Below are positions 32,800 to 43,950 of a stretch of DNA of 64,000 nt, one piece after another (positions within the stretch are counted from its first letter, which is position 1; every line of letters starts with the position of its first letter). Position numbers and translations under genes: made by a program. Source of the DNA: Amborella trichopoda (taxonomy: Eukaryota; Streptophyta; Magnoliopsida; Amborellales; Amborellaceae); contig NW_006497560.1 of NCBI RefSeq assembly GCF_000471905.2, positions 1,741,659 to 1,805,658 of the forward strand. Direction: 5' to 3'. The notes below the pieces were generated by a model. That model saw only the letters and a program-made list of their open reading frames with translations. It did not search any database and was not told the DNA's origin.

Positions 32800-34090
32800 T
32801 GATGGCTTTGGTTCAGGCTGAGGAAGCTTCCAGCCCTTCTCAGCATCTATGATGCCCTCATGCTCTCAAAGGATTACCGGATGGCTTTGGTTCAGGCTCT
32901 CTCTAATCCAGAGGTGTACGAGACCGAAGTGAAACCCATTGAGGTGGACCCAGTGATTTTAGGTGGATGTATGCCAATCAATTTTTTAGAGAACGATCTG
33001 CGATTGGGAGAAATTTTTTACAATCACCCTGTCTTTGTGACTGGTGAGTTACATGCGTGCCCCATCAACTAAATTATGTTAGATGGAGGGTCAGCAGTCA
33101 ACCTTATCCCAAGAAGAGTCCTCACTAGATTGGGATTAGGGTCTGAAGATCTCACTCCGACCCACATCACAATTATGGGGTTCAACTAGTCAGGATAGAA
33201 GCCGGCTGACACAGTTCACCTTCGCCTTAAGATCGGTGAGCTGAACAATTATGCTCAGTTTCATGTAATCGACACCTATACTTCCTGTAACATTCTCCTC
33301 GATCGGTCATGGCTCCATGACCAGGGAGTGGTTCCATCGACATTGCACTAATGCTTCAAGTATAGTCGAGATGGGAGATAGCATATGATCTATACTGTTA
33401 AAAGACTGTTTCCTATAGCCAAAACTCACTATGCTGATGCTAAGTATTACTTCACAGATCTGGTGTCACCTCAAAAGTCGAATGATAGGGATCACAAGTC
33501 TACAATGAGGACAAGATCCTCCCCTCATGAAGATGTTGAGGATGTAGGGAGAACATTGGTCAACATGTTCTAAGAGGAGGAAAGGCAAGGAAAAAGTCTC
33601 CCTCTAACCCCCATTTAATCTAGTATCCCGCCACCCATTCCTGAGGAAACTCCATCTTCACTTGAAGATGCGTCTTCTCCCTCTGCCCCCAGTTCTGAGC
33701 AACCTTTCCAAGAAGATGAACCAGAAATCCCTCTTGAGATTGAGGAGGTCATGGACATAGAACTCTCGGTTCCAAATGTTACTTACATGCCAGACCATCA
33801 AAAGGTCCTGCATGTCCCTATTGCGCTCTTGAAAGCTGAATTGGCATGCCAGCTGCCACGAAAGGTGCTTTAAACCTCGATTGCTGCGGGTAAAGAAGAT
33901 TTTCTTCAAGTCTTGCACTTTCCGGATTCTATAGGAGGTGAGCAATTGGGGAAAGGACATCCTTCTCGTCCTTAAGAATAGGACCCCTCTGACAGAGTTA
34001 AAAAGTGAGGTTCACAGTCTTCAGAGCTAATTGGAGGTTATGCGTATTGCTTCAAAACATTTGAAGGAGTTCGTGCGTGAGACTAAGAGT
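32800..34090 (+). pseudogene. Retropepsin-like protease and C-terminal extension of B
   Basis: VYETEVKPIEVDPVILGGCM (about 32914-32973) is followed by FVTGELHACPIN, a stop at 33070, then MLDGGSAVNLIPRRVLTRLG (33076-33135) with the catalytic aspartate, FHVIDTYTSCNILLDRSWLH (33259-33318) and VVPSTLH. A conserved AKTHYADAKYYFTDLVSPQK segment follows at 33420-33480, then the Pro/Glu-rich extension shared with A. The active site is DGG, as in many plant Ty3 elements. No RT YVDD or integrase HHCC/DDE motif follows, so B is gag-pro only. Confidence 0.83.
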
Positions 34091-34446
34091 TATGATGAAC
34101 ATGAAGAAAATATGCCTTGAATAGAAGCCAAGACCCCTCCTAACTGGACTATCTATAGCGAGCAAGCTCACCAAATGATGAGAAAAATGAATTATGAGCC
34201 CTTGTCCAATCAAACCTTAAGAGGAGAAGAAGCAACTGCTCCTCCGTTTGAGGTTATTGGAACCATAGCAGTTTGTCACAAGACAAAGCAAGGCTTAGGG
34301 TTGCCCTTGGCAAAAAGATAGAAACAGTAAATGCCCTGAGTAGTGGACTACCTAAGAGTGAGAGATGAGATCCATCAAAACAAAATGAAAAATGAAATTA
34401 TGCAGAAAAATGAGACAAAAAGACAAAGGAATTTTTATTCAAAAGT
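34091..34446. other. Spacer between convergent protease and PMD genes of B
   Basis: Plus-strand remnants of the gag-pro extension fade out here, and the PMD frame on the other strand ends at 34447. No separate gene is seen. Confidence 0.5.
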
Positions 34447-37400
34447 TCAAATTTTACAAATTGCTGGCATACAGAGCAGGAAAAAAGAAGCAAAGAAAGG
34501 ACACTGTAAAAAATGATCAATTATCTTATTGATCTTTGCTCTGCATACTGCAGAAGAAGCCTCGGTGTCCTGAAGACATTCCTTCAGCTCAACCACCATT
34601 TGAATGTCCTCCTCCATCAAGGCAGTTTCTGACTCAATGGTGTGAGTGAGTTCTGACAAATCCTCAATCAAAGAAGTCTTCAGGGCCCTTCTCTGAATCA
34701 TCTCCTTCTCAAGTTTATCGAATTCCTTTCTTAGCCTTCTCTCCACCCCCCTTATTTCAACCATCCTCTTGTAGCAAGTTCTCCCCTCCATCTTGAGGTC
34801 GAGCTGACGGGAATCCATAGTGACCTTCTTCTCAGAGCAGGAATCTATGCCCTCGCGACGACCCAAGATTGATGCCTCCAAGGAAGGTCGTCTATCGATT
34901 TCTGTCTCATGATGCAGTGTTCCCGACCTCCAGCTCTCCAACTCATTTTAGGTAGCATCGAAATGAGAAAGGACTTCTCGCGCACTCTAAAAAACAGTGG
35001 TAATGGCAGCAAATTCCTTAGTTTGGCCAAGGCCTCGCTCAGCTCATTGAGAGTTATTTCCCTTAAGCCCTAAATTTCTGCATGACGCCTGCCTGCAATT
35101 ATACCAGAAACCTTGCTGAAAATGGGCCTGAATGGTACTATTAATTTTGCCATTGCTGAAGATCCTTTGGTTTCAAGGACTGGGCTCGTGGAAGAGATAG
35201 CCATCTAAGCCACTCTCTCTTTTGAAACAATGGTGAAGTCTAGAACTTCGTGCACCTCAGATCCAGAGGTAACTCTTGCCTCAACCTCCCTGGATTCTTC
35301 AATAGTAGCCTCGTCACCATGACCCTCACCTGTTGAGGCCACCACTTCTATCCCAGCATGCTCCAAAGAAGCCTCCTCCCCCGGTCTCTCATCCTCAGCC
35401 ATGACCTCGACAAGTTCAAGGCTAGAGTTCCCCCTTGTTTCTCCCCTCTTGAACTGTCACGTGCGTATTGGCAAGTTCAGGAGCTGCCTCTTCCTTTTGG
35501 CCTTCATCAATTATCGATTCAGCCTCAGCCATGGCCCCTTCTACCTGGTCTGCATCCTCAACAGCCAGAACCTCGGCTACAAAAAACTCAACCCCTTCAA
35601 CTTCATGATCTGTGCACTCTGGGGCAGTAGCCTTTTGATGCTCAGGAGCCTCATTAACCATAGGCCCTTCCTCTTGACCATGGCCCTTGCCTCAGTTGGG
35701 ATACTAACTTCCTGAAGGACAGAGGCCACATCAGTATTAGATTCCCTTCCCAGAACAATTGCTCTAGGGCCTTCAGCCTCGTTGGTCTCAATGGGAACTG
35801 GATCTGACTCAGGAACTACCCTTGGACTTAAAGGTGCCTCCCCAAGTTTCGGAGTCATTTCTCAATCAGAAGCAACAACAATAGGCTCCGAAGGGCCAGA
35901 GTCATCCACCTCAGTCTCTGAAGAGGAGGAAAACAATTTAAGAGAGTTAGAAGATGGGGGAGAAAGTGCAGAAGGTCAGACTGGGGGAGCAGCTAATGAA
36001 TCACAGGAGGAAGAGCTACCTCATGATTTCGAAATCACAAAGAGGTTTGCACCTGTACATCTTTGAGTACGTCTACCACAGGTGAACGAGTACCTGTAGG
36101 GGTGAAGATTTTCCTTTTCTTCCCTTCTGTTGGAGGAAGAGAAATTGCTTCAGAACTCTCTCCTTGAGAAGGACCCGCAGTGAGTCTATTGTGAGGACCA
36201 CTTTCAATCAATGCATTCAAGTCCTAGATTGGACACCCCTCATAACCTGGGACCTTCGGCCTTCCCTTTATTCGAAGATAGAACTGAGCTTATCAAAGAT
36301 TCTCCCAGTCATTTTCCTCGTGGCAAGAAATTGAGGCTACGCATCATCGGCCGTTATCTCTAGAGGAATCCCAATAGCCTGTCAGTTTCAAGGATATCCC
36401 AAGGCAAAGACCTCGACAAGAGCGGGAGTATTAAGCATTCTCCTTTGGCTAGTCTCCTAGCTCCAGTTGTCGTTCTCCCCTTTCCAAGGGTGATCAACAT
36501 CCCAGTATCCTCAACTAGTAGATCTTCACCAGTTTGCATAGGCCTTGGTCACCCGCACCCTTTTTCTAAAGTGAGGTAACACATACTTGCTAATCTCTGT
36601 CAGATCCATACATGTGGACCAAGCGATCCGTATGTGCCCCGATAGCCAGCATTCTTGAAGAGTCCCAAGCTCTTCCATCTTCCCGATGTTTACTCTGTCC
36701 CGACGCTTTTCAAAACACACAGAGAAGGGGTGCTTTGATCAAGCCCATGCTGATGGGTGAAGCGACGAGGGAAATACCCTTCCAATCTGGCACTGTGCGG
36801 GGTTCGATAGGGTAAAACCCCCTGGGCTATGAAAGATAGCCTTTTGACCAGCAATTCTCATCAAGAAGGGGCACATTTTGTCCCCTGTACCCTGGCTTCT
36901 GACGTAGGTGGCAGGGAAATAGGCCCCTAGCCACTCATATACATAATGGATGGGGAATGGAGCCTTAAAGTCCGCAAGAAATGCTTCTCCTCCGACAATG
37001 CCATTCCCCCCCTCTTTGCCTTTATAGGCCTTTCCACGAGATATGGCCCCCAATCCATGGTAAATATTGCACAAAACTTGTTGAGCAAGGGCATACTCAT
37101 GCCCTCTTGCCATGTCACAAGCCACATAGAATGTGCCTAGACGAATATCATCTTCCCCTCTGGGGAGCACGAACTTGCATAAAAATAAGGCCAAACATGT
37201 AGCCAAGGAGACGAAGTCATTGCTGGTCTCAGATTGATAGATGGGAGGCGTTCCCTTTACAACTGCCTTCCCTTTCCCTCTTGTAGTACCTCGACCACCT
37301 CCGGGGTAGTCCCCACAAAAGAATTTCACCCATTCGGTTAAGGTTACCCGACCATTGCTACACTTAGCATGGAGCAATTGGTATATCTTGAAGATTTTTT

Positions 37401-38097
37401 GAAGACTAGCAGGTGGTTCCTCTTCCCTCAAGCAAGCACCACCAAAGATGACCGAGTTCTGGGGCACCAACTCATTATCCATGGCCTCGATCAGCGAAAG
37501 GCCCTCGATGAAATGAAGGTCTAGCAAGGAGATTTCTGCTTCCCTATGCCAGAGAAGCCAGGTGTTGCTGATATGACTTTATGTCTCCAGCAGTACCTTG
37601 ACAGTATTGGAGCACCGATCATAGTAGTTGGCTGATCATTGATTTACTGCTAGTAAAGAAGCATGCTCAAGGATGCTTCTATGCCACCCCATCACCTTGA
37701 CGGTCCAGGAGGAGTATCCTTTTAAATATTGTTGCTCCCCCTGTACTCGAAGGCCAGCAGAAGACCACATTAGCCCCTTTGTCTGCACCATCTGCTTTCC
37801 AAGGGCGGCAAGTTCTCCCCAGAAGCTATGTTCATGTGCATACAATGAACGAGCGCCACCCCTTCTTCAATACTGACATTGCTGTCTTTGCCCTCTTAGA
37901 CTTCAAAACGAACTGGGTCAGTGATATAAGTGACACTGAGAGGCCTCTCTGGTTTGAATACAGGTTTTGAATACAGGCTCTGTCAGCCAAATGGGATGAA
38001 CCTTTACTAGAGCCTCACCGGTAAATTCATTAGTACAGACCTCTCCTTCCCTTGGAAGCTTCTTTATGTCAGAAATTCTGTAAGAAGACTCAACCAT
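34447..38097 (-). pseudogene. Antisense PMD gene of element B
   Basis: The proposed start is MVESSYRI at 38097. Pieces read EISLLDLHFIEGLSLIEAM, then at 37527-36739 a long 262-codon frame with LALFLCKFVLPRGEDDIRLG, TFYVACDMARG, LCNIYHGLGAISR and HYVYEWLGAYFPATYV. Next are ELGTLQECWLSGHI and LTEISKYVLPHFRKR (36720-36530), a Lys-rich GKKRKIFTPTGTR (about 36120), an acidic region (35205-35860) and a coiled-coil C-terminus (34941-34447). Relative to A, the part equal to 21830-22040 is deleted or scrambled near 36740. Several stops are present. This is the better copy of the central PMD domain, with the longest undamaged frame. Confidence 0.82.
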
Positions 38098-38129
38098 TAT
38101 AGAAGACTCAAGGATTCGTTATCGTGTAA

Positions 38130-38345
38130 ATTACTAATGCACTGGCTTAGCGCCGACTGCGTCTTTAGAGGCCTAACGCCGGCTGTGTCTTCAAAGGTTT
38201 AGTGCCGGCTGCGTGGTCAGAGGTGTAGGGCTGATTGTGTCTTCGAAGGCCTAGCACCGGCTGTGTTTGCTAATGCATAGCATCGATTGTGTTTGCCTAT
38301 ACCTTGCGCTGGATGTGTTCACTATTGCTCAGCACTGGCTGTGTC
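38130..38345 (-). repeat. Minisatellite in the PMD leader of B
   Basis: About seven units of 28-33 bp have the form cctagcaccggctgtgtytt. The reverse complement (acacagccggtgctag) resembles A's leader repeat acgcagccggtgttag at 20275-20500. The array lies between TATA and ATG in both. Confidence 0.8.
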
Positions 38346-38958
38346 GTTGAAGTGTGGTCACCGCTCAAATCTTCTGCACGTGTCATGGATTGTTCACATG
38401 TCACCTTGAACCTCGCTGTGCCTCTTGAAAACTACCGCCACGACATGGCCTGACGCACGTCCTTGCACGTATGGACTTCATCCGTTCACCTCCCAGCGAT
38501 GGTCTGTCTCCCTGCGACCTTCGGGTTCCCGCTGAAAGCTCCCTTCCACTGCCGAAAACCCTATGCTACCTCCTCTTCCTTTCTATAAGATATCGAAAAA
38601 CCACAACAAAACTCTCGCAAAGCCAGCGAAAGCTTGTCGGAAGTTCCGTGTTCCAACTTCACTCTTTCTAACTATCTTAGACTACAGCCAGAGTTTCCCG
38701 TTTCGCCGATGAACTCTCTTTTCCCACTGCAACTACCATGAACTCCGGCAAATCCTGGCCTTCCCTGTTTGTGTTCTCTTTTTCCTAGTTGGAATCTACC
38801 CCTGCTTGCCGGCAAACTCCCGTTAACCTTGCCAGAACACCTTGCGTGTTCATCGGAGCTCTCACCAAAAATCTTTCCCTCACTGTTAAAAACAATTTTT
38901 TTATCTTAAGCCATTTTTTTTTTACCTTTCGTGAAATAATAAGAATGGGTTTTACCCC

Positions 38959-38966
38959 TTTATATA
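38959..38966 (-). promoter_or_regulatory. TATA box of the antisense PMD gene in B
   Basis: The minus strand reads CTATATAAAGGGGTAAAACC about 860 bp upstream of the start at 38097. The TATAAAGGGGTAAA core is shared with A at 19585. Confidence 0.68.
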
Positions 38967-39164
38967 GGTGAAGCTTCCCTGCAATACCCCTCTCAAATGA
39001 GGAATGCCAATCAGGCCCCTAAAGACTAAGCGGCGATGAGCTGGACTTGGTTGGGCTCTGACCCGAGGCCCGAGCAAAGTTTACTGCCATCCATGAAATC
39101 CCATGAAACAGAAACTAGGATCGAGTCGGGCTGGGGTCAAGGCTCGAACACTAACCCATACCCA

Positions 39165-39400
39165 ACGCTGGCTATGTTGTCGAAACAACCCAGCGTCAGC
39201 TGTGTTTTCAACAACTCAGTGCCGACTGTGTTTTCAAGAACCTAGCACCGGCTGTGTTCTAAACAATTCAACACCGGCTGTGCTTTCAACCCCAGTGTCG
39301 GCTGTGTTCAAGTAATAACATTGGTTGTCCTCAACGCCAGCTGTGTTTTGAAAAGCCTACCATCGGCTATGTCCAAGAAAGAGTGTTGGTTGTGCCCAGC
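39165..39400. repeat. Minisatellite (cagcgtcagctgtgttttca type) in B
   Basis: Seven to nine units of about 25-30 bp share an agyrycggctgtgtt core. They are related to the leader minisatellite at 38130 but lie upstream of the PMD TATA box. The A counterpart (19280-19385) is shorter. Confidence 0.75.
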
Positions 39401-39869
39401 GGTGGCTATGTTCTCAGGAGTTCACCTTCGTGTATGACTGTTGCCATGTGCCCCTGTGCTAATACTGTGCATGTCCTACTATCATCCCAAATGAAGTTAT
39501 ACCCAGGCCGTTGCTCCCTGATTGTGACTTGTCATTCCCAATAAACTCAAGAGTGCTCCACTCATCCCTAGTAAGAGTCATACCCGTGTTACAGCCCCTT
39601 ATCCCCAAAGGAGTTAAGGCCATTCTTACCACTAAAATCCTTAGTGGGTTTACTCCACACCTGTCTATCCTATCCTCAAGCAATCGGGTCATCTTTAATG
39701 AACCTATTCTCCATTGAGTTCCATTTTTCACATCCAAGGGAGCCATACTTGTCCCCTAATCCCCTATTAGGTGTGCTTCTCCATCTAAGCCCCTTGCCGG
39801 TCCAGAGAGTCAGATTGCTGTCTACAAGACCTGTCCACCATGCAGCTTCACCTACAAGGTGACCCACAC

Positions 39870-40260
39870 CATGGTCTGTGCTACATGACCTTAAACTGTA
39901 CAACTTTGGTCAAGGTGCACTACCCTAAACTGCATGGTCCAAACTATATGACCTTAAACTGTAACGATGGTCTAGTTGCACAATCTTAAACTGCATGGTC
40001 CAAACTATGTGACTCTAACTATAGTGCACGTTCTAGTCGCATGACGTTAAAAGACTCAGCACCATGGTCCAAACTATATTACCTTAAACTATAGCGGAGG
40101 TCTAGTTGCACGACCTTAAACTGCATGGTCCAAGTTGCAAGACTATAAACTGCATAGACACAGTCCAAGCTATATGACCTTAAACCATAGTACACGTCTT
40201 AACCACATGAAGTTAAACTGCTTTGCATAGGTCCAGTAAGCATGACCTTAAAGTTGCCCC
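39870..40260. repeat. Minisatellite (atgaccttaaactgta type) in B
   Basis: Roughly ten units of tgaccttaaactgya plus gcatggtccaaactata form the reverse complement of the 18530-18950 array in A. Confidence 0.85.
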
Positions 40261-42492
40261 ACATATGCTCACAAGCCCTTTACATGCATCTTCACGCACG
40301 CCTGCCCTAACATATGCTGACTTAGCCCTTTACATCTTGCACCAAAGTCATGGCTGACTTAGCCCTTTACATATGCTCACAACCCGTATTCAAGAAGAAA
40401 ATCCCTGGTGTCACAATTATACCAGAACCCAAAAATACGAGCGTCAAAGAAAAGATTTTGGCAGCCTGAGTCAATTTGCAAAAAGGACTCGATGAGTAGA
40501 AGATTTGCTAAGAAAGCAAGACAAGTCTCATGAAAAATAGCATCATTCCCAGGAGGTCTCTAACACACTCCAAGATGTTGAAGATGCCCCAAGAAGGCTA
40601 AGTCAGCCATGACTTTGGTGCAACAAGCGGGATTGAGTCCTCAGGGGCCACCTCGAACAAAGAAGAGAGGTATCTTGATTGTTGAAAATGCTAAGCAGCA
40701 GGTAGGAGTTATACCCAAAGTCGATCACCTCAATAAACTGAGGTACCCTACTCGTCAAGGAATATCTGATGCACAACGCAGACTGCACTGACAGAAGGCC
40801 CTTTAGTAAACCATCCAAAACAAAAAAAATCCTCAAAACATGGACCAACACTAGAGGATTTAAACAAACCCAAATCAAATGGGAACAATTCCCTTCGACA
40901 TCGCACTCAATTGCCAGGCGGGTCTGATTTTAACCAACGTGGTCCGTACAAAATCCTCAGCTGTCAGAATCACAATCAGTCCCTTGAGGGGGAGGACTTC
41001 GATATGATCCCAAAAAAAAGGTCTCTTCTCCCCCTAAAGTCTCCACAATTGGACCAACACTTTGCATCCAAATGTCTGAGCATTCTAGTTACAACATTGT
41101 GTGGATATCTCCTCAGCGTTCATGTGGTCCTGTGGCTAGGAAGAAAATGTTGTCCTTCTCGCTTCTCTTGAAGCACAACATTCGACGGCACAAGCTGTTT
41201 GAACACATTTTTCAGCACCTTGGTCCCCGATGCGGAATAAAGAGGAAGCCGGTTAATAAACTTGACAAACGGTGGAAATTTTGATAGTCTTAGAATGGCC
41301 CCAAAACTGGTCAAGATCTTCATAAGAACTTTAAAAGGCTATCTGCCATGTTTCGTCGCAATCCAACATATCTAAGGCAGGAAATACAAAGAAACAATTT
41401 TAGAAAAATTTGCTTCTAGCACCCTGAAATGGACCCTTATAACTGGAACTCTATTTTTGGTGTGTCAAATTGTTGTGGGACCACCGTCATTGGATCCGGC
41501 ATGGTTGAAAACCCCTGGTCAAATTTCAGCTTAAATGAACACTCTAGGAAGAAGTTATGGAAAAACTATTGAAAGAAGAGGAGATGTATACTATTCCCGT
41601 GAGGCCACCCTGCAACTAAGCTCCATTAAAGCACAGTCACGAACAGTGACTTGTGATGTCCATATCTCCCTTATCCGAGATCAAATCACGCTCAAACTTG
41701 TTAAAACATGTTCCCTCGTCAAGACGAGTGTTTCGATATGTGATATGCCCCGTGATGACATTCGAGCAGGGAGAAAAGCTTGAGATAAATTTTTGATCCA
41801 TGAAGACAGTTGCAAAAAATTTAGCAGCGACACACCTCGCTCGAGCAGCCAAATCATGGCGTTCGCGCATCAGATCGACTCGAGACCAATTCCATCGTGT
41901 ACGTATGGTCAGGGATACCATTAGTCTGAACCCCATACATGATGAATGGTTGGATTTCTCACATGAAGGCGACAAAGATAGTGTAAATTCTGGCCGCTGG
42001 ATTTTAGATTCCGACCAAAACCCAAAATTTGTGAAATCTTCGATCGGGCTCCAAATCGCATCTCGTTTGTTGCCACGCAATTGCGACGATATGCTTGGTG
42101 TACAATAATGAAGAAACCAAAGAAAAACATCAAGGAACGAGCACACTATCGATCCAACATTTTCAAGATTCATCCAAATTTCAAGTCTCATGATCGTGAC
42201 TCGAAAACACGATCCGTGGGTCAAAATAGGTATCAAATCGATCGCCAAGTCGAGCCCTATAAGGAACAAATCATCATTCGATCAAACAGGCATTAGAGCA
42301 ACCCCAGATCAGTCATGGAAGATCACACAAGTTCTAGGGCAGCAACAAGAACTGTTTTGAAATTCCATGAATTGTTAGGCAGGGACAAAACAATCATTTT
42401 ACACCCTATTTTCTTAATTTTATTTAATTCAAAATAATTGTAATTATCATTAATTAGGTTTTTGGGCATCCACCTATGTTTGGGGTCAGTTC

Positions 42493-42500
42493 TATATAAA
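42493..42500 (+). promoter_or_regulatory. TATA box of B LTR
   Basis: TATATAAA, in context gttctatataaacatg, lies about 1.3 kb into the LTR and 50 bp before AATAAA. Confidence 0.78.
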
Positions 42501-42549
42501 CATGCTAACCCAACTGTAACGAGGCCCCCGTTCATTCTAGACATTGATC

Positions 42550-42555
42550 AATAAA
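42550..42555 (+). terminator. Polyadenylation signal of B LTR
   Basis: AATAAA in context gatcaataaaatttc. Together with the TATA box it defines a short R region near 42520-42580, leaving an unusually long U5. Confidence 0.7.
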
Positions 42556-42639
42556 ATTTCAATCTTTGCTTTGAGTTCGTGGGTGTGTCTTGGAGAGAGA
42601 GAGGAGAGAGAAGAAAAGGGCCAGTACCCCTCGATAAGG

Positions 42640-42910
42640 TAATTTTCTTTCTCCTCTTTTCTCTCTCATCTCTTTCTTTCTCTCTCCTCTTTCTCTCATT
42701 TATTTCTTTCTCTCTCTTTTTTTCAATCTCATCTCTTTCTTTCTCTCTTTTCTCTTTTCTCTCTCATCTCTTTCTTTCTCTCTCATCTTCTTTCTCATCT
42801 CTATCTTTCTTTCTCCTTCCTCTTTTCTCCCTCATCTCTATCTCTTTCTCTCTCTTCCTCCTCTGGTCTATCACTTCTTTCCTTCTCTGCTCTTCTCTCT
42901 TTTCTCCATT
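42640..42910. repeat. Pyrimidine-rich tract in B U5
   Basis: About 270 bp of almost pure C/T words (ctctctttctttct type), the sense-strand equivalent of A's purine tract at 15000-15420. Confidence 0.9.
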
Positions 42911-43029
42911 CACACATGGCGGACCTATCACTTGGTGTGATCTCTTTCTACTCTTGAGACATAAACAGTGAGCCGAGCCTTAGCTTGAGTGGTGGGTCGG
43001 GCCTTTGTTAAAATTACCTTGTATCTCTT

Positions 43030-43650
43030 CTGTCACAGACAGTAGAGGCTCATCGTCATCTATGCTCTCTCTCTCTCTTCTCTCTTTTATCACAGACGGT
43101 GGAATCCCATCACCTTCCATGTTTTATCTCTCTTCTTCTTTTGTCACAGATGACATAAGTTCATTGCCACCTGTGCATTCTCTCTCTTCTTCTTTCGATC
43201 ACAAATGGCGGAGGCTCCTCGCCGCCTGTGTCTTTTCTATCTTTTGCTTCTTTCATAGACGACGGAGGTTCATTGTTGCCTATGTATTATCTCTCTTCCT
43301 CTTCTATCATAAACGACAGAGGTTCATCGCCGCTTGTATCTTCTCTCTCTTCCTCTTCTACCACAGACGACAGAGGCTCATCGTCGCCTGTGTCTTCTCT
43401 CTCTTCCTCTTTTGTCATAGACGGCGGAGGCTCATCGCTGCCTTTGTCTTCTCTGTCTTATCTTATGTCACAGATGGTAAAAGCTCATCGTCGCTTGTGT
43501 CTTCTCTCTCTTTAGTCACAGACGGCGGAGGATCATCGCTGCTTATGTTTTCTCTCTCTTTCTGTCACAGACGGTGGAAGCCTAAAACTGCCTGTATTTT
43601 CTCTCTCCTGTACTTTCTGTCACAGACAGTGGAAACTTATCACCAATTGA
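43030..43650 (+). repeat. 12-unit tandem hairpin array in B U5
   Basis: Twelve units with a period of about 53-54 bp, each an imperfect palindrome: arms like CACAGACGGCG and CGCCGCCTGTG around a short loop (gaggctcat), plus a CT-rich spacer. Units start near 43034, 43089, 43144, 43198, 43253, 43306, 43361, 43414, 43468, 43515, 43564 and 43619. Because the period is near 54, one frame stays open for 225 codons, but the peptide is just an 18-residue repeat and is not taken as a gene. Confidence 0.88.
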
Positions 43651-43679
43651 CTTCTTCTCTCTCCTCATCTCACTACCGT

Positions 43680-43950
43680 TAATGTCTTCCTTCTCCTTTC
43701 CTTTTCTTTTCTCTCCCTTTCTTCTTCTCTTGCATTGCTCTCTCTTCTTCCTCTTCCTCGTTTTCTTCTCTCTATCCTTTCTCCTTTGTTCTTCGTCTTC
43801 TTTCTTTCTCTTTTTCTTTTTCCTTCCATTCTTCTCTTCTTCTTCTCTCACTTGCTTCTCTCACCTCGCTCTCTCTTTTCTTTTCCTTTCCCATTTCTCT
43901 TTTCCATCTTCTCTTCTCCCTCTCTCTCTGTTTTTTTTTATTTCTTTTTA
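43680..43950. repeat. Second pyrimidine-rich tract in B U5
   Basis: About 270 bp of C/T-rich sequence after the hairpin array. It corresponds to A's main purine tract (13161-14410), which is four times longer. Confidence 0.88.

Larger units (their letters stand above)
38967..41196. other. B internal 3' non-coding region
   Basis: This is homologous, inverted, to A 16878-19580. It includes minisatellites at 39165-39400 and 39870-40260 and, next to the LTR, an inverted-repeat block (cgcttctcttgaagc at 41161-41175) that recurs at the same spot in A. It contains no gene. Confidence 0.6.

Noticed and set aside
29775-34090. Complete pol (RT, RNase H, integrase) of elements A or B
   Set aside because: No YVDD/YLDD box, RNase H DEDD pattern or HHCC/DDE integrase motif was found after the protease. 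The space is taken by the convergent PMD gene.
43005-43682. 225-codon repetitive ORF
   Set aside because: A translation of the 54-bp hairpin array. It stays open only because the period is near a multiple of three.
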